Numbered from the stretch's first letter, positions 37,140 through 46,257 are shown. The stretch: DNA of 59,841 bases from Gordonia otitidis NBRC 100426 (GCF_000248075.1 NZ_BAFB01000217.1:1-59841); one strand, 5' to 3'. Notes: generated from the sequence alone by a model not told the origin. Made by a program: numbers and translations.

Positions 37140-38716
37140 GCCCGCGCGACGGCCGGTCCGACCGGTCGGACGACGACTACGTTCCCGAATCAGTCGACGG
37201 GGACGACGAGCCGATCTTCACATCCGCCGACTTCGCGGGATACGAGGACGGCGACGTCGAACCGGACCCGATGAACCTGGGCTCGCTCCTCGGTGACGAC
37301 ATCGACGACACACCGATCATCGTCGTCGACAGCCCGTCGGATCTCGCCGAGCTCGCGGATCTGGAGAACGAACTCGACACGCGGTGGCCGGAAACGCGAA
37401 TCGAGCCGTCGCTCACGCGCATTGCGGCGTTGATGGATCTCCTGGGTTCGCCGCAGCACGCCTATCCGGCTATCCACATCGCCGGTACCAACGGCAAGAC
37501 GTCTGTCACGCGGATGGTCGATGCACTGATGGTCGCGTTGCATCGTCGATCCGGCCGCTACACGAGCCCGCACCTGCAGCGGGTCACCGAACGCATCGCC
37601 GTCGACGGCCGGCCGATCTCGGCGCGCGACTTCATCGACACCTATCGCGACATCGAGCCCTACATCACCATGGTCGACGATTCGTCGACGGCGGCCGACG
37701 GTCCGCGGATGAGTAAGTTCGAGGTCCTCACCGCCATCGCGTTCGCCTACTTCGCCGAGGCGCCCGTCGACGTCGCAGTGGTCGAGACGGGGATGGGCGG
37801 GCGTTGGGACGCAACCAACGTCGTCGATGCGACGGTCGCCGTCATCACCCCGATCGCGATGGATCACGCCGACTACCTCGGCGATTCGCTCGCCGCGATC
37901 GCAGGGGAGAAGGCCGGGATCATCAAGCCGGCCAAGGACGATCTGGTGGTGACCGATCCCGTGACGGTGATCGCGCCGCAGGAGCCCGAGGTGATGGACG
38001 TTCTGCTACGCGAGGCCGTTGCACAGGACACCGTCGTCGCACGGCAGAACTCGGAGTTCGCCGTGCTCGATTCGATCACCGCGGTCGGCGGCCAGATGCT
38101 GCGGCTGCAGGGACTCGGCGGCGTGTACGACGAGGTCTTCCTGCCACTGCACGGCGAGCACCAGGCGCAGAATGCCTCGATCGCGCTTGCTGCCGTCGAA
38201 GCGTTCTTCGGTGCCGGCCCCGATCGACAGCTCGACATCGACGCCGTCCGTGCCGGTTTCGCCGCGGTCAGCAGTCCCGGAAGGCTCGAACGTGTGCGCA
38301 GCGCGCCGACGGTGTTCGTCGACGCCGCGCACAACCCGCACGGGGCGCACGCCTTGGCACACGCACTGACCGACGAGTTCGACTTCCGACGTCTCGTCGG
38401 CGTCATCGGGATGCTCGGCGACAAGGACGCCGAGGGATTCCTCACCGAGCTCGAGCCGGTGCTCGACGCGGTGGTCGTCACCAACAACGGATCACCCCGG
38501 GCGGTCGAGACCGAGGCTCTCGCCGAGACCGCACGCGAGGTGTTCGGCGAGGAACGGGTCCACGTGGAGCCGTTCCTGCCCGACGCCGTCGAGATGGCGA
38601 TCGGACTCGCAGAGGAATCCGACGGCGAACCGGTCTCCGGAGCGGGCGTGGTGATCACCGGGTCGGTCGTGACCGCAGGTGCGGGACGTACCCTGTTCGG
38701 GAAGGACCCGTCATGA
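37136..38716 (+). CDS. folC: Bifunctional dihydrofolate synthase / folylpolyglutamate synthase
   Basis: 526 aa, longer than the usual 430-490. Residues 1-80 form an acidic extension ([20 protein letters not shown]) with no counterpart I recognise. The Mur-ligase-like core begins near 90: P-loop [28 protein letters not shown], omega loop and [12 protein letters not shown] in the C-terminal domain. It adds glutamate to dihydropteroate and to reduced folates. ATG 37136 overlaps the valS stop (ATGA), so translation is coupled. The next gene overlaps its stop in the same way. Confidence 0.94.
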   Translation: MSPRDGRSDRSDDDYVPESVDGDDEPIFTSADFAGYEDGDVEPDPMNLGSLLGDDIDDTPIIVVDSPSDLAELADLENELDTRWPETRIEPSLTRIAALMDLLGSPQHAYPAIHIAGTNGKTSVTRMVDALMVALHRRSGRYTSPHLQRVTERIAVDGRPISARDFIDTYRDIEPYITMVDDSSTAADGPRMSKFEVLTAIAFAYFAEAPVDVAVVETGMGGRWDATNVVDATVAVITPIAMDHADYLGDSLAAIAGEKAGIIKPAKDDLVVTDPVTVIAPQEPEVMDVLLREAVAQDTVVARQNSEFAVLDSITAVGGQMLRLQGLGGVYDEVFLPLHGEHQAQNASIALAAVEAFFGAGPDRQLDIDAVRAGFAAVSSPGRLERVRSAPTVFVDAAHNPHGAHALAHALTDEFDFRRLVGVIGMLGDKDAEGFLTELEPVLDAVVVTNNGSPRAVETEALAETAREVFGEERVHVEPFLPDAVEMAIGLAEESDGEPVSGAGVVITGSVVTAGAGRTLFGKDPS

Positions 38717-39126
38717 GCGAATCCGCAAGTGAGGCACCGAAGTTCACTCCACCGACAAACGATCCGTGGAAGGGCCTGCGCGGTGTCATGGCGGGCACGA
38801 TGGTGCTCGAGATCATCGTGATGATCCTGACCTTCCCGATCGTGGCGCGGGTGGGAAACGGCCTGACGTGGGTTTCCGGAACGTACCTGGGTGTGGTGAC
38901 GCTGCTCATGGTGCTCGCCGTCGGAATGCAGAAGCGACCTCAGGCACTGAACATCGATCTGGCACTGCAGGTGCTTGTCATCATCGGTGGTGTCTTCCAC
39001 TGGTCCATCGCGGTGATCGGTGTGATCTTCGGTTGCGTGTGGCTCTACATCCGCTACATCAAGGGTGACGTCCAGAAACGGATCGACCGCGGACTGCTCT
39101 ACGGTCAGGAGCCGATCGAGGGGTGA
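38713..39126 (+). CDS. DUF4233 membrane protein (Rv2446c-like)
   Basis: 137 aa with four predicted membrane helices (VMAGTMVLEIIVMILTFPIV; GTYLGVVTLLMVLAVGM; LALQVLVIIGGVFHWS; AVIGVIFGCVWLYIRYI). A basic C-terminal end faces the cytosol. ATG 38713 overlaps the folC stop, making valS-folC-DUF4233 one coupled unit. The constant pairing with folC in actinobacteria hints at a folate-linked or envelope role, but no function is known to me. Confidence 0.88.
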   Translation: MSESASEAPKFTPPTNDPWKGLRGVMAGTMVLEIIVMILTFPIVARVGNGLTWVSGTYLGVVTLLMVLAVGMQKRPQALNIDLALQVLVIIGGVFHWSIAVIGVIFGCVWLYIRYIKGDVQKRIDRGLLYGQEPIEG

Positions 39127-39189
39127 GGGCGTCGCCGCAATTGTCCGATTAGCGCGCGGCGCAACGGATTTCGCTACTGTGGCCTCCCG

Positions 39190-39207
39190 GGACGACGTTC
39201 GTCGTCC
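39190..39207 (+). promoter_or_regulatory. Hairpin in the uppP leader
   Basis: GGACGACG-TT-CGTCGTCC, a perfect 8-bp stem, lies between TACTGT (39175-39180, a possible -10) and the ribosome site GAGGGGG of uppP. It would lie at the 5' end of the mRNA and could stabilise it. Confidence 0.45.
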
Positions 39208-39227
39208 GAGTTGAGGGGGCCACCGAC

Positions 39228-40121
39228 GTGAGTGATCTGTCCTACCCGCAAGCCGTCGTGCTCGGATTGTTGCAGGGTGTCACCGAACTGTTCCCGGTAT
39301 CGAGTCTCGGGCATTCGATCCTGGTGCCTGCGTGGCTCGGCGGCGACTGGGCTTCGCTGGTCACCGAGTCGAAAAGCTCCGGTCACACTCCCTTCCTGGC
39401 ATTCGTCGTCGCGCTGCACGTGGCGACCGCGCTCGCCTTGATCCTTTTCTACTGGCGTGACTGGGTGCGTATCGTCACCGGACTCATCCGGTCCATTCGG
39501 CGTCGCAGCGTCGTCGACGACAACGACGGTCGGCTGGCGTGGCTTCTCATCGCGGGCACGATTCCGGTGGGCGTTGTGGGCCTGATCGCCGAGAAGCCGC
39601 TGCGCGTGCTCTTCGCGACACCCATCGCCGCGGCCATCCTGCTGTTCCTCAACGGACTGGTGCTGCTCACGACGGAGCTACTCCGCAGAAGGCAGCGTCG
39701 GATCGGTCGCCATGCAGTCGCTCGTGAGGCACCTGCCCGGTCGGTCGCCTCGTTGTCGATGAAGGAGGGGGCGGCGATAGGGTCGGCGCAGATCCTGGCG
39801 CTCTTCCCCGGGATCTCCCGGTCGGGGTCGACGATTTCGGCTGGGCTACTGCGTGGACTCGATCACGAGGACGCCGCGCACTTCGCATTCTTGCTTGCCA
39901 CGCCGGTCATTCTCGCTGCGGGTGTCCTGAAGATTCCCGAGTTGTTCGGCCCCGATGGTCAGGGCATCGGAGGGCAGGTGGTCGTGGGTTCGGTGTGCGC
40001 CTTCGTCGCCGCATTCGCCGCGGTGGCATTCCTGGCGAAGTACTTTCACACGCGAACGCTCTATCCCTTCGTGGTCTACTGCCTCGTCGCCGGTGCCATC
40101 AGCATCGTGCGGTTCGCCTGA
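39228..40121 (+). CDS. uppP: Undecaprenyl-diphosphatase (BacA/UppP family)
   Basis: 297 aa, about eight membrane helices. Motif 1 GLLQGVTELFPVSSLGHSIL (with Glu and SSxGH) and motif 2 PGISRSGSTISAGLLRGLDH (Arg-Ser-Gly-Ser phosphate site) are intact. It dephosphorylates undecaprenyl (or decaprenyl) diphosphate so the lipid carrier can be reused in wall synthesis, and it confers some bacitracin resistance. GTG 39228 follows GAGGGGG. Confidence 0.96.
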   Translation: MSDLSYPQAVVLGLLQGVTELFPVSSLGHSILVPAWLGGDWASLVTESKSSGHTPFLAFVVALHVATALALILFYWRDWVRIVTGLIRSIRRRSVVDDNDGRLAWLLIAGTIPVGVVGLIAEKPLRVLFATPIAAAILLFLNGLVLLTTELLRRRQRRIGRHAVAREAPARSVASLSMKEGAAIGSAQILALFPGISRSGSTISAGLLRGLDHEDAAHFAFLLATPVILAAGVLKIPELFGPDGQGIGGQVVVGSVCAFVAAFAAVAFLAKYFHTRTLYPFVVYCLVAGAISIVRFA

Positions 40122-40132
40122 GCTGCATCGAC

Positions 40133-40157
40133 CCGTATCGCACTGCGGCCGATACGG
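40133..40157 (+). terminator. Hairpin after uppP
   Basis: CCGTATCG (40133-40140) pairs with CGATACGG (40150-40157) around a 9-nt loop, 11 bp after the stop. Confidence 0.6.
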
Positions 40158-40330
40158 CATATGTGATGTAGTCATCTTTCCATTCGGTGAGTGCTCTGTG
40201 ACAATGGCGCACGCACCGGGGGCATGCGAGCGAGGCCTCCCGTGCCGCACGCACACCGACGGCGGGACATCCCGTCGCGCAGCGGGTGCCCAGTACGGCG
40301 TCAGACGCACATCCACCCGAGAGGAGCCGC

Positions 40331-40873
40331 GTGACCTTTCGCGCCCCGACCAGCCCCATCCACTCCCCGGCGACCGCCACCTCGCGACGTCTTCGAGTCG
40401 CGCTCACCGCGGCAGCATCGATCGCGCTGGTGCCGCTTGGTGCGATGAGCGCGCCGGAGGCCTCGGCCGTACCCGCGCCGTCGGCGCCGCACTCGACCGC
40501 ACCGCACTCGACCGCACCACAATCCGGGCAGCCACATACGCCGGGAGCTCGTGGATCGTCAGAGTCGGACATCCCGCTCCCGACACCGGGTCCACCCATG
40601 CCCGTTCCGGACGACGCATACGGTTACCTCGCGACACACGATCTCACCGTGAGAATGAACGCGATGAATCTGCCGCAGGCAGTGGCCGCACTTCCGGTGC
40701 CGGACTCCTATCGACCCGCGAACCTCGCTTTCGCGGGCCAGTTCGACCGGGCGGTGACAGCGGCGCTGGCCGCGCCCGGCGGGTGCGTCCAGGTGATCAT
40801 CAATTCGCACACCGCGGCGGGCAACCTCTTCGACTACGGATTCTTCCCGATCGAACCCAAGTACTGCCCGTGA
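40331..40873 (+). CDS. Secreted protein of unknown function
   Basis: 180 aa. An Arg-containing n-region, the core LTAAASIALVPLGAM and the site SAPEASA form a Sec signal peptide. A Pro/Ser/Ala/His-rich linker follows with a short repeat (APHSTAPHSTAPQS). The mature C-terminal part of about 80 residues has two Cys (GGCVQVII and PKYCP) that could form a disulfide, and Tyr-Leu-Ala-Thr-His near its start. GTG 40331 has GAGGAG 4 nt upstream. I recognise no family; the arrangement suits a small cell-wall protein. Confidence 0.75.
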   Translation: MTFRAPTSPIHSPATATSRRLRVALTAAASIALVPLGAMSAPEASAVPAPSAPHSTAPHSTAPQSGQPHTPGARGSSESDIPLPTPGPPMPVPDDAYGYLATHDLTVRMNAMNLPQAVAALPVPDSYRPANLAFAGQFDRAVTAALAAPGGCVQVIINSHTAAGNLFDYGFFPIEPKYCP

Positions 40874-40942
40874 TCGTGCGTGCCGAACCGTCGGTCCGGG
40901 CGGAGAACCGGCGGTGCGCATGGAGAAGCGGCGTCGGGTCGC

Positions 40943-40948
40943 TACAGT
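40943..40948 (+). promoter_or_regulatory. -10 element (TACAGT) of leaderless ndk
   Basis: TACAGT with 6 nt to the GTG start of ndk and no Shine-Dalgarno site between. Confidence 0.55.
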
Positions 40949-40954
40949 GTGCTC

Positions 40955-41371
40955 GTGACTGAACGGACTCTGGTACTCATCAAGCCCGACGGCGTCTCCC
41001 GTGCGCTGGTCGGCGACATCCTCGCCCGCATCGAGCGCAAGGGTCTCACCTTTGCCGCGCTCGAACTCAAGAACGTCAGCGACGACCTCGCCGCCAAGCA
41101 TTACGCGGAGCACGAGGGCAAGCCCTTCTACCCGTCGCTGGTGGAATTCATCACCTCGGGCCCGCTCGTCGCGGCCGTTCTCGAAGGCCCGCGTGCCGTC
41201 GCGGCGTTTCGGCAGATCGCCGGCGGGACCGATCCGGTTGAGAAGGCCGTACCGGGCACGATCCGCGGCGATTTCGCATTGAGCACGCAGTACAACCTCG
41301 TCCACGGTTCGGACTCGCCGGAATCGGCCGAGCGCGAGATCGCACTCTGGTTTCCCGACCTGACCGTCTGA
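40955..41371 (+). CDS. ndk: Nucleoside diphosphate kinase
   Basis: 138 aa. N-terminus [19 protein letters not shown]; active-site His in [16 protein letters not shown]; all expected length. It transfers the gamma-phosphate of ATP to NDPs through phosphohistidine. GTG 40955 is chosen because the family N-terminus starts here. It is probably transcribed without a leader. It lies before rne, as Rv2445c-Rv2444c do. Confidence 0.97.
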   Translation: MTERTLVLIKPDGVSRALVGDILARIERKGLTFAALELKNVSDDLAAKHYAEHEGKPFYPSLVEFITSGPLVAAVLEGPRAVAAFRQIAGGTDPVEKAVPGTIRGDFALSTQYNLVHGSDSPESAEREIALWFPDLTV

Positions 41372-41821
41372 CAGATCCCCGCGTATCCGAGCGCGCGTCG
41401 ACGGCAGTACACCCCGTTGACGCGCGCTTTCGCGCATAGTTTGCGGGATACGACGCACCGTATGGGATACTTGCTTGGTTATCGCGAACACACTCTGCTC
41501 GTGATGACGACGATGGCGTTCGGCGTCGGACGCAGCAGTGGAGATCGTTGCCAGTGGTAGCGGTCCACACGGCTCGCGTGCGACAGATCGCTTTCCCCAT
41601 GGACGTCGAGAAGAGACTCGACGGGCGGCCCAGGCCGCCGCGCATGGCGTGGAAGGCATGACGGACCTCATCACCCAGCAAGAGCGCAACCTGCGGACTC
41701 CGGACAACGGAACACCAGGAGCGCGGAGACCATATAACACCGGTCCGGGAGGACCGGGACACACGAGAGACCCCCGCGTGGCCGCCGACAATGTCGCGCC
41801 CGGGGGTTCAAGGAGACATCA
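41372..41821 (+). promoter_or_regulatory. Long structured leader of rne
   Basis: A 450-bp gap with no convincing gene. TTGACG at 41417 is a possible -35 but its -10 is unclear. Near the 3' end are a 7-bp hairpin with GGGA loop (41740-41757) and a second stem ACCCCCG/CGGGGGT (41770-41776 with 41801-41807). The latter ends 2-3 nt before the AAGGAGA ribosome site of rne. This position suits autoregulation by RNase E, as known for E. coli rne through a different structure. Confidence 0.5.
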
Positions 41822-44800
41822 GTGACCGACAACGGGTCGCCGATCGACGCGAACGCTGCGTCAGGCTCGGCGGAGGATTTTCCCAGCAAGCTCCGGGTGC
41901 ACGCGCTGGCGCGCACTCTCGGCCTCACGAGCAGGCAGGTGCTCGCGCATCTCGCCGAATTGGGCTGGCACAGTCGTAGTGCCCAGTCGAGCGTCGAGCG
42001 AAGCATGGCGCAGGCCGTCGCCGACCGCGTGCGCAACCATGTGGAGGTCGACGACGCCGGACTAGCCGTCGACGCACCAGCGCCGGTAGCCGAGCAGCCG
42101 GGCACCTCCGACTCGACTGTCGCGGATTCCGAGCCCGCAGGGGTGGCAGAGCCGACCGAGGCCCCCACAGCCGCCGAAGAGCCGCAGGCGGCCGATGAGC
42201 CTGCAGCCGCGGCGGCCGGGGCCGAAGCTCCGGCGGCGACGCCCGCGCAAACCTCGGAGGCCGCGGCTCCCGAGGGCACCACCGCCGACGTCGCGATCGC
42301 AGGCGCGGAGGGTTCACAAGAGGGGAACCCGGAGCCGACCGGGTCGGCCACAGAGGGGGAACCAGAGCCGACCGGGTCGGCGACGCTGTTCTCCGCGATA
42401 GAGACAGAGAGCCCACAAGCGCCGGCGGCTGCAGAAGCCGTCGCAGCAAGCCCGCTGTTTCTCCCGCCTCAGCCTGCGACCGTCACCGAGACCTCCGCCG
42501 GCCGTCACCGCAAGAACGCGGATGCGGATAGGGACGGCACTGACAAGGCGGGCTCGGATAAGGCCGGCGCGCCTGCCGCCTCCGACAGCGCGCCCGACGA
42601 CGACCGTTCCGATGACGCTGCGCGGACAGACGCGAACACCGTGGATTCGGCCGACACCGACGACTCCGAGGGCTCCGGCGACGAAGGCGGCCGCAATCGT
42701 CGGCGTCGTCGTGGCCGTCGTGGCCGTGGCCGCGGCCGTGGTGATCAGAATGATCGCGACCAGGGCGAGGGCACGAGCTCTGCTGACTCGACGGACACAG
42801 TCGGGTCGGACCAGACCGACACCGCGGGGTCCGAAGCCGCGGAGTCCGACGCCGAAGATGGCCGTCCGTCAGGAAAGAAGCGTAAGAAGTCCGGCAAGGG
42901 CAAAGCGGCCGAGGGCAAGGGGACCGGAAGCTCCTCGGACGACACCGGCTCCGACGACGAGGCGGACGCGGACACGACTGACGCCGACGATGCCGACAAC
43001 GGGTCCGAGGATGCCGACTCAGACGGTTCGTCGACCAAGCGCCGTCGCCGTCGCCGTCGTCGCAAGGGAGGCGGCGAAGGAGACGACGTCTCGCCCGACG
43101 ATCCGCCGAACACCGTCGTCCACGAGCGCGAGCCGCGCAGCAAGCGCGCCCGCGACGAGGTGCAGGGAATCTCGGGCTCGACGCGACTGGAGGCCAAGCG
43201 CCAACGCCGTCGTGACGGACGCGACGCGGGGCGTCGCCGTCCGCCGATCCTGAGCGAGTCTGAGTTCCTCGCGCGTCGTGAGGCCGTCGACCGCGTGATG
43301 GTGGTGCGCGAGCGCAGTGCCAACGTGCGGCTCGCGCAGTCCGACGAACACGAGCACGTCACGCCCGTCGAGGACTACACACAGGTCGCAGTGCTCGAGG
43401 ACGGTGTGCTCGTCGAGCACTTCGTCACCACGGAGACGTCGTCGTCGATGGTCGGCAACATCTACATCGGCCGGGTGCAGAACGTCCTGCCCGGCATGGA
43501 AGCGGCGTTCGTCGATATCGGCCGGGGACGCAACGGCGTGCTCTATGCCGGTGAGGTCAACTGGGACGCGGCGGGCCTCGACGGCGGTTCGCGCAAGATC
43601 GAGCAGGCTCTCAAACCGGGCGACCCCGTGCTCGTGCAGGTCAGCAAGGACCCGGTGGGCCACAAGGGCGCCCGACTCACCACGCAGATCTCACTGGCCG
43701 GTCGCTACCTGGTCTACGTGCCCGGCGGGACGTCGACCGGAATCAGTCGCAAGTTGCCCGACGTCGAGCGCAAGCGCCTCAAGCAGATCCTGGCGAAGCT
43801 GGTTCCCGACGACGCCGGAGTCATCATCCGCACGGCATCGGAAGGTGTCAGCGCAGACGATCTCGCCGCCGACATCGAACGCCTCGAGAAGCAGTGGAAG
43901 TCGATCGACGAGGCATTCGGCAAGGCCAACAAGGGATCGGTCTCGCCTCGCCCGCTCTACGAGGAACCCGACCTGCTGGTTCGCGTCGTGCGTGACCTGT
44001 TCAACGAGGATTTCAAGAAGCTCGTGGTCGAAGGCGACAAGGCGTGGAACCTGGTCGAGGGCTACGTCAGCTCTGTCGCACCCGACCTCATGGAACGCGT
44101 CGAGCGGTTCGAACGACCGCACGCCGACGCTCCCGACTCCTTCGTGGTGCATCGCATCGACGAGCAGCTGGCGAAGGCACTCGACCGGAAGGTGTGGCTC
44201 CCGTCGGGCGGCACGCTGATCATCGAGCACACCGAGGCGATGACCGTCGTCGACGTCAACACCGGCAAGTTCACCGGCTCGGGGGGCAACCTCGAGGAAA
44301 CGGTGACGCGCAACAACCTCGAGGCCGCCGAGGAGATCGTGCGCCAGATGCGGCTGCGCGACATCGGCGGCATGATCATCGTCGACTTCATCGACATGGT
44401 GCTCGAATCCAACCGTGACCTGGTGCTGCGTCGGCTCACCGAGGCGCTTTCGCGTGACCGCACCCGCCACCAGGTCTCCGAGGTCACATCCCTCGGCCTG
44501 GTGCAGATGACACGCAAGCGACTCGGTACCGGTCTGCTCGAGGCGTTCTCGACGACCTGTACGACCTGCGGTGGCCGCGGAATCATCGTGCATTCGAGCC
44601 CGGTCGAGGTGACCTCCGACGACGGCGCGAAGTCGGAGAACTCCGGGACCAAGCGGTCGCGGCGTAACAAGAAGAAGACCGAACCGGTCGAGCAGAAGCC
44701 CGCGCACAACCCGGCAGAACACCCGATGTTCCGCGCCATGGCAGCACACGCCCACGACGAAGACGGCGAGGTCATCGACGTCGAGACGGTCGTCGACGAG

Positions 44801-45211
44801 GCCGTGACGTCCCCGACCGATGCGACGGCCGCACGGTCGGCGGACGAGAGCGCACAGTCGGGGGACGGGAGCGCCCAGTCGGCGGACGAGGGCGCACGGT
44901 CGGAGGACGAGGGCGCACGGTCGGTGGACGGGAGCGCCCAGTCGGCAGACGGGAGCGCCCAGTCGGCAGACGGGAGCGCCCAGTCAGCGGACGAGAGCGC
45001 ACAGTCGGCGAAACGTCGACGCCGCGCGGTTCGCCGGGCAGCGTCGCCGACCGGGACTGCCGAGCCGGTGGTTCTCACCGACGAGGCGCCCGCCAGTGAA
45101 CCGCTGACCACGTTCGGTCCGGTGTCGTCGGCCCCGACGACCGTCGCGGTGCGCCGCAGGCCGCGGCGGCGGACGGCTGGACGGCCTGCAGGTCCGCCGG
45201 TCGAGGACTGA
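41822..45211 (+). CDS. rne: Ribonuclease E/G, actinobacterial long form
   Basis: 1129 aa. Residues about 15-75 resemble the IF2 N-terminal module (LRVHALARTLGLTSRQVLAH). A long Ala/Glu/Pro then Asp/Ser/Arg-rich disordered region to about 460 includes RRRRGRRGRGRGRG and KRRRRRRRRKGG patches, likely RNA- or membrane-contacting. The S1 domain starts at VGNIYIGRVQNVLPGMEAAF, and the DNase-I-like catalytic core has Asp near 810 (VVDVNTGKFTGSGG) and DFIDMV near 855. The Zn-link is CTTCGGRG. The C-terminal tail holds 8.5 tandem 7-residue repeats, then KRRRRAVRR. It processes rRNA and decays mRNA. GTG 41822 follows AAGGAGA. Confidence 0.95.
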   Translation: MTDNGSPIDANAASGSAEDFPSKLRVHALARTLGLTSRQVLAHLAELGWHSRSAQSSVERSMAQAVADRVRNHVEVDDAGLAVDAPAPVAEQPGTSDSTVADSEPAGVAEPTEAPTAAEEPQAADEPAAAAAGAEAPAATPAQTSEAAAPEGTTADVAIAGAEGSQEGNPEPTGSATEGEPEPTGSATLFSAIETESPQAPAAAEAVAASPLFLPPQPATVTETSAGRHRKNADADRDGTDKAGSDKAGAPAASDSAPDDDRSDDAARTDANTVDSADTDDSEGSGDEGGRNRRRRRGRRGRGRGRGDQNDRDQGEGTSSADSTDTVGSDQTDTAGSEAAESDAEDGRPSGKKRKKSGKGKAAEGKGTGSSSDDTGSDDEADADTTDADDADNGSEDADSDGSSTKRRRRRRRRKGGGEGDDVSPDDPPNTVVHEREPRSKRARDEVQGISGSTRLEAKRQRRRDGRDAGRRRPPILSESEFLARREAVDRVMVVRERSANVRLAQSDEHEHVTPVEDYTQVAVLEDGVLVEHFVTTETSSSMVGNIYIGRVQNVLPGMEAAFVDIGRGRNGVLYAGEVNWDAAGLDGGSRKIEQALKPGDPVLVQVSKDPVGHKGARLTTQISLAGRYLVYVPGGTSTGISRKLPDVERKRLKQILAKLVPDDAGVIIRTASEGVSADDLAADIERLEKQWKSIDEAFGKANKGSVSPRPLYEEPDLLVRVVRDLFNEDFKKLVVEGDKAWNLVEGYVSSVAPDLMERVERFERPHADAPDSFVVHRIDEQLAKALDRKVWLPSGGTLIIEHTEAMTVVDVNTGKFTGSGGNLEETVTRNNLEAAEEIVRQMRLRDIGGMIIVDFIDMVLESNRDLVLRRLTEALSRDRTRHQVSEVTSLGLVQMTRKRLGTGLLEAFSTTCTTCGGRGIIVHSSPVEVTSDDGAKSENSGTKRSRRNKKKTEPVEQKPAHNPAEHPMFRAMAAHAHDEDGEVIDVETVVDEAVTSPTDATAARSADESAQSGDGSAQSADEGARSEDEGARSVDGSAQSADGSAQSADGSAQSADESAQSAKRRRRAVRRAASPTGTAEPVVLTDEAPASEPLTTFGPVSSAPTTVAVRRRPRRRTAGRPAGPPVED
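44831..45010 (+). repeat. 21-bp tandem repeat, 8.5 copies, inside rne
   Basis: In-frame units from 44831 step 21 bp (44831, 44852, 44873, 44894, 44915, 44936, 44957, 44978, partial 44999). They encode variants of ARSADES/AQSADGS. Units 6 and 7 are identical. The copy number is likely to vary between strains. Confidence 0.9.
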
Positions 45212-45247
45212 CCTGATCGGCGGCTGTGCTGACGTGGTATGGCGAGT

Positions 45248-45277
45248 TTGACCCAGCGGCGAGGCGTCCCGTAATCT
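45248..45277 (+). promoter_or_regulatory. Sigma-70-type promoter of rplU-rpmA
   Basis: -35 TTGACC (45248-45253), 18-bp spacer, -10 TAATCT (45272-45277). The predicted start near 45284 gives a leader of about 207 nt before rplU. Confidence 0.75.
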
Positions 45278-45435
45278 TGATTGGTCGCCTTCCGCGGCGG
45301 GTTCGAGCTGTGCCGGTTATGCCATGGACACCGCTGACGAGACCCGCGGACAGGCCCTCTGGTGTGATCCGTGAGCATCCCGGGCAGTAATGCCCGATGC
45401 CGTGCGGCCCGCACCGGGACGCACACACCCACAAC

Positions 45436-45463
45436 GCTCGTGCGCGACGGACGCGCAACGAGC
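45436..45463 (+). promoter_or_regulatory. Stable leader hairpin before rplU
   Basis: GCTCGT-GCGCG pairs with CGCGC-(A)-ACGAGC around loop ACGGA: 11 bp with one bulge, ending 10 nt before the AGAGGA ribosome site. It is a candidate autoregulatory element for L21 or another ribosomal protein. A smaller hairpin (GGGCA-GTAA-TGCCC) lies 50 nt further upstream. Confidence 0.55.
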
Positions 45464-45490
45464 CCGATGATGAGTAAGAGGACAGCTTCG

Positions 45491-45802
45491 ATGGCAACGT
45501 ACGCGATCGTCAAGACCGGCGGTAAGCAGTACAAGGTCGCTGAGGGCGACATTGTGAAGGTCGAGAAGATCGACAGCGAGCCAGGCAGCAGCGTGAGCCT
45601 GCCCGTGGCGCTGGTCGTCGACGGCTCGACCCTGACCACCGACGCGGACAAGCTCGCGAAGATCTCGGTCACCGGCGAGGTGGTCGAGCACGTCAAGGGC
45701 CCGAAGATCCGCATCCACAAGTTCAAGAACAAGACCGGCTACCACAAGCGCCAGGGCCACCGTCAGAAGCTGACGGTCCTCAAGGTCACCGGTATCAAGT
45801 AA
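45491..45802 (+). CDS. rplU: 50S ribosomal protein L21
   Basis: 103 aa, [16 protein letters not shown] at the N-terminus and the signature [20 protein letters not shown] (20 residues) near the end. ATG 45491 has AGAGGA 9 nt upstream. It is transcribed with rpmA from a good promoter at 45248 with a long structured leader. L21 binds 23S rRNA domain II. Confidence 0.98.
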   Translation: MATYAIVKTGGKQYKVAEGDIVKVEKIDSEPGSSVSLPVALVVDGSTLTTDADKLAKISVTGEVVEHVKGPKIRIHKFKNKTGYHKRQGHRQKLTVLKVTGIK

Positions 45803-45862
45803 TTTCCGGGGCCACGGCCCTGATCCCCACCCAGACATCCAGGTAGCCAGGAGGACGAGAAA

Positions 45863-46126
45863 ATGGCACACAAGAAGGGCGCGTCCAGCTCGCGCAACGG
45901 TCGCGATTCCAACGCCCAGCGCCTCGGTGTGAAGCGCTTCGGCGGCCAGCAGGTCAGCGCCGGTGAGATCCTGGTCCGCCAGCGCGGCACCAAGTTCCAC
46001 CCGGGCGTCAACGTCGGCCGCGGCGGCGACGACACCCTGTTCGCTCTCGAGTCGGGCGCCGTGCAGTTCGGCACCAAGCGCGGCCGCAAGACCGTGAACA
46101 TCGTTCCGGAGACCGCGCAGGCCTGA
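45863..46126 (+). CDS. rpmA: 50S ribosomal protein L27
   Basis: 87 aa, [20 protein letters not shown] then LGVKRFGGQ, with the usual basic N-terminal tail reaching the peptidyl-transferase centre. It lacks the cleavable N-terminal extension of Firmicutes L27. CAGGAGGA lies upstream of ATG 45863. A terminator follows its stop. Confidence 0.98.
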   Translation: MAHKKGASSSRNGRDSNAQRLGVKRFGGQQVSAGEILVRQRGTKFHPGVNVGRGGDDTLFALESGAVQFGTKRGRKTVNIVPETAQA

Positions 46127-46156
46127 CCGAGCGGTTTTCGAGCACAGCTCTCATCA

Positions 46157-46203
46157 CAGGGCGGGCCAGGGGCATATGCACCCGGCCCGCCCTGTTGTTT
46201 GTT
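46157..46203 (+). terminator. Rho-independent terminator after rpmA
   Basis: CAGGGCGGGCC (46157-46167) pairs with GGCCCGCCCTG (46184-46194), followed by the T-rich run TTGTTTGTTT, one of the few terminators here with a U-tract. The U-tract merges into the first unit of the 20-bp tandem repeat. Confidence 0.88.
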
Positions 46204-46257
46204 TCAGAAGTACGCGGTTTGTTTGAGAAGTACGCGGTTTGTTTCATAAGTACACGG
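46198..46257 (+). repeat. Three tandem 20-bp repeats between rpmA and obg
   Basis: Units at 46198-46217, 46218-46237 and 46238-46257 share TTTGTTTCAGAAGTACGCGG with one to three changes. They lie between the rpmA terminator and the obg start (46331) and are markedly AT-richer than the surroundings. Two helical turns per unit would place any bound protein on one face of the DNA. Confidence 0.85.

Noticed and set aside
37804..38712. Frame running through folC in phase with the DUF4233 gene
   Set aside because: The upstream part is a +1 shadow of folC rich in Arg; the real start is ATG 38713 at the folC stop.
44831..45010. CRISPR array
   Set aside because: Repeats are contiguous with no spacers and lie in frame inside rne. 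No other CRISPR-like array or cas gene was seen in the window.
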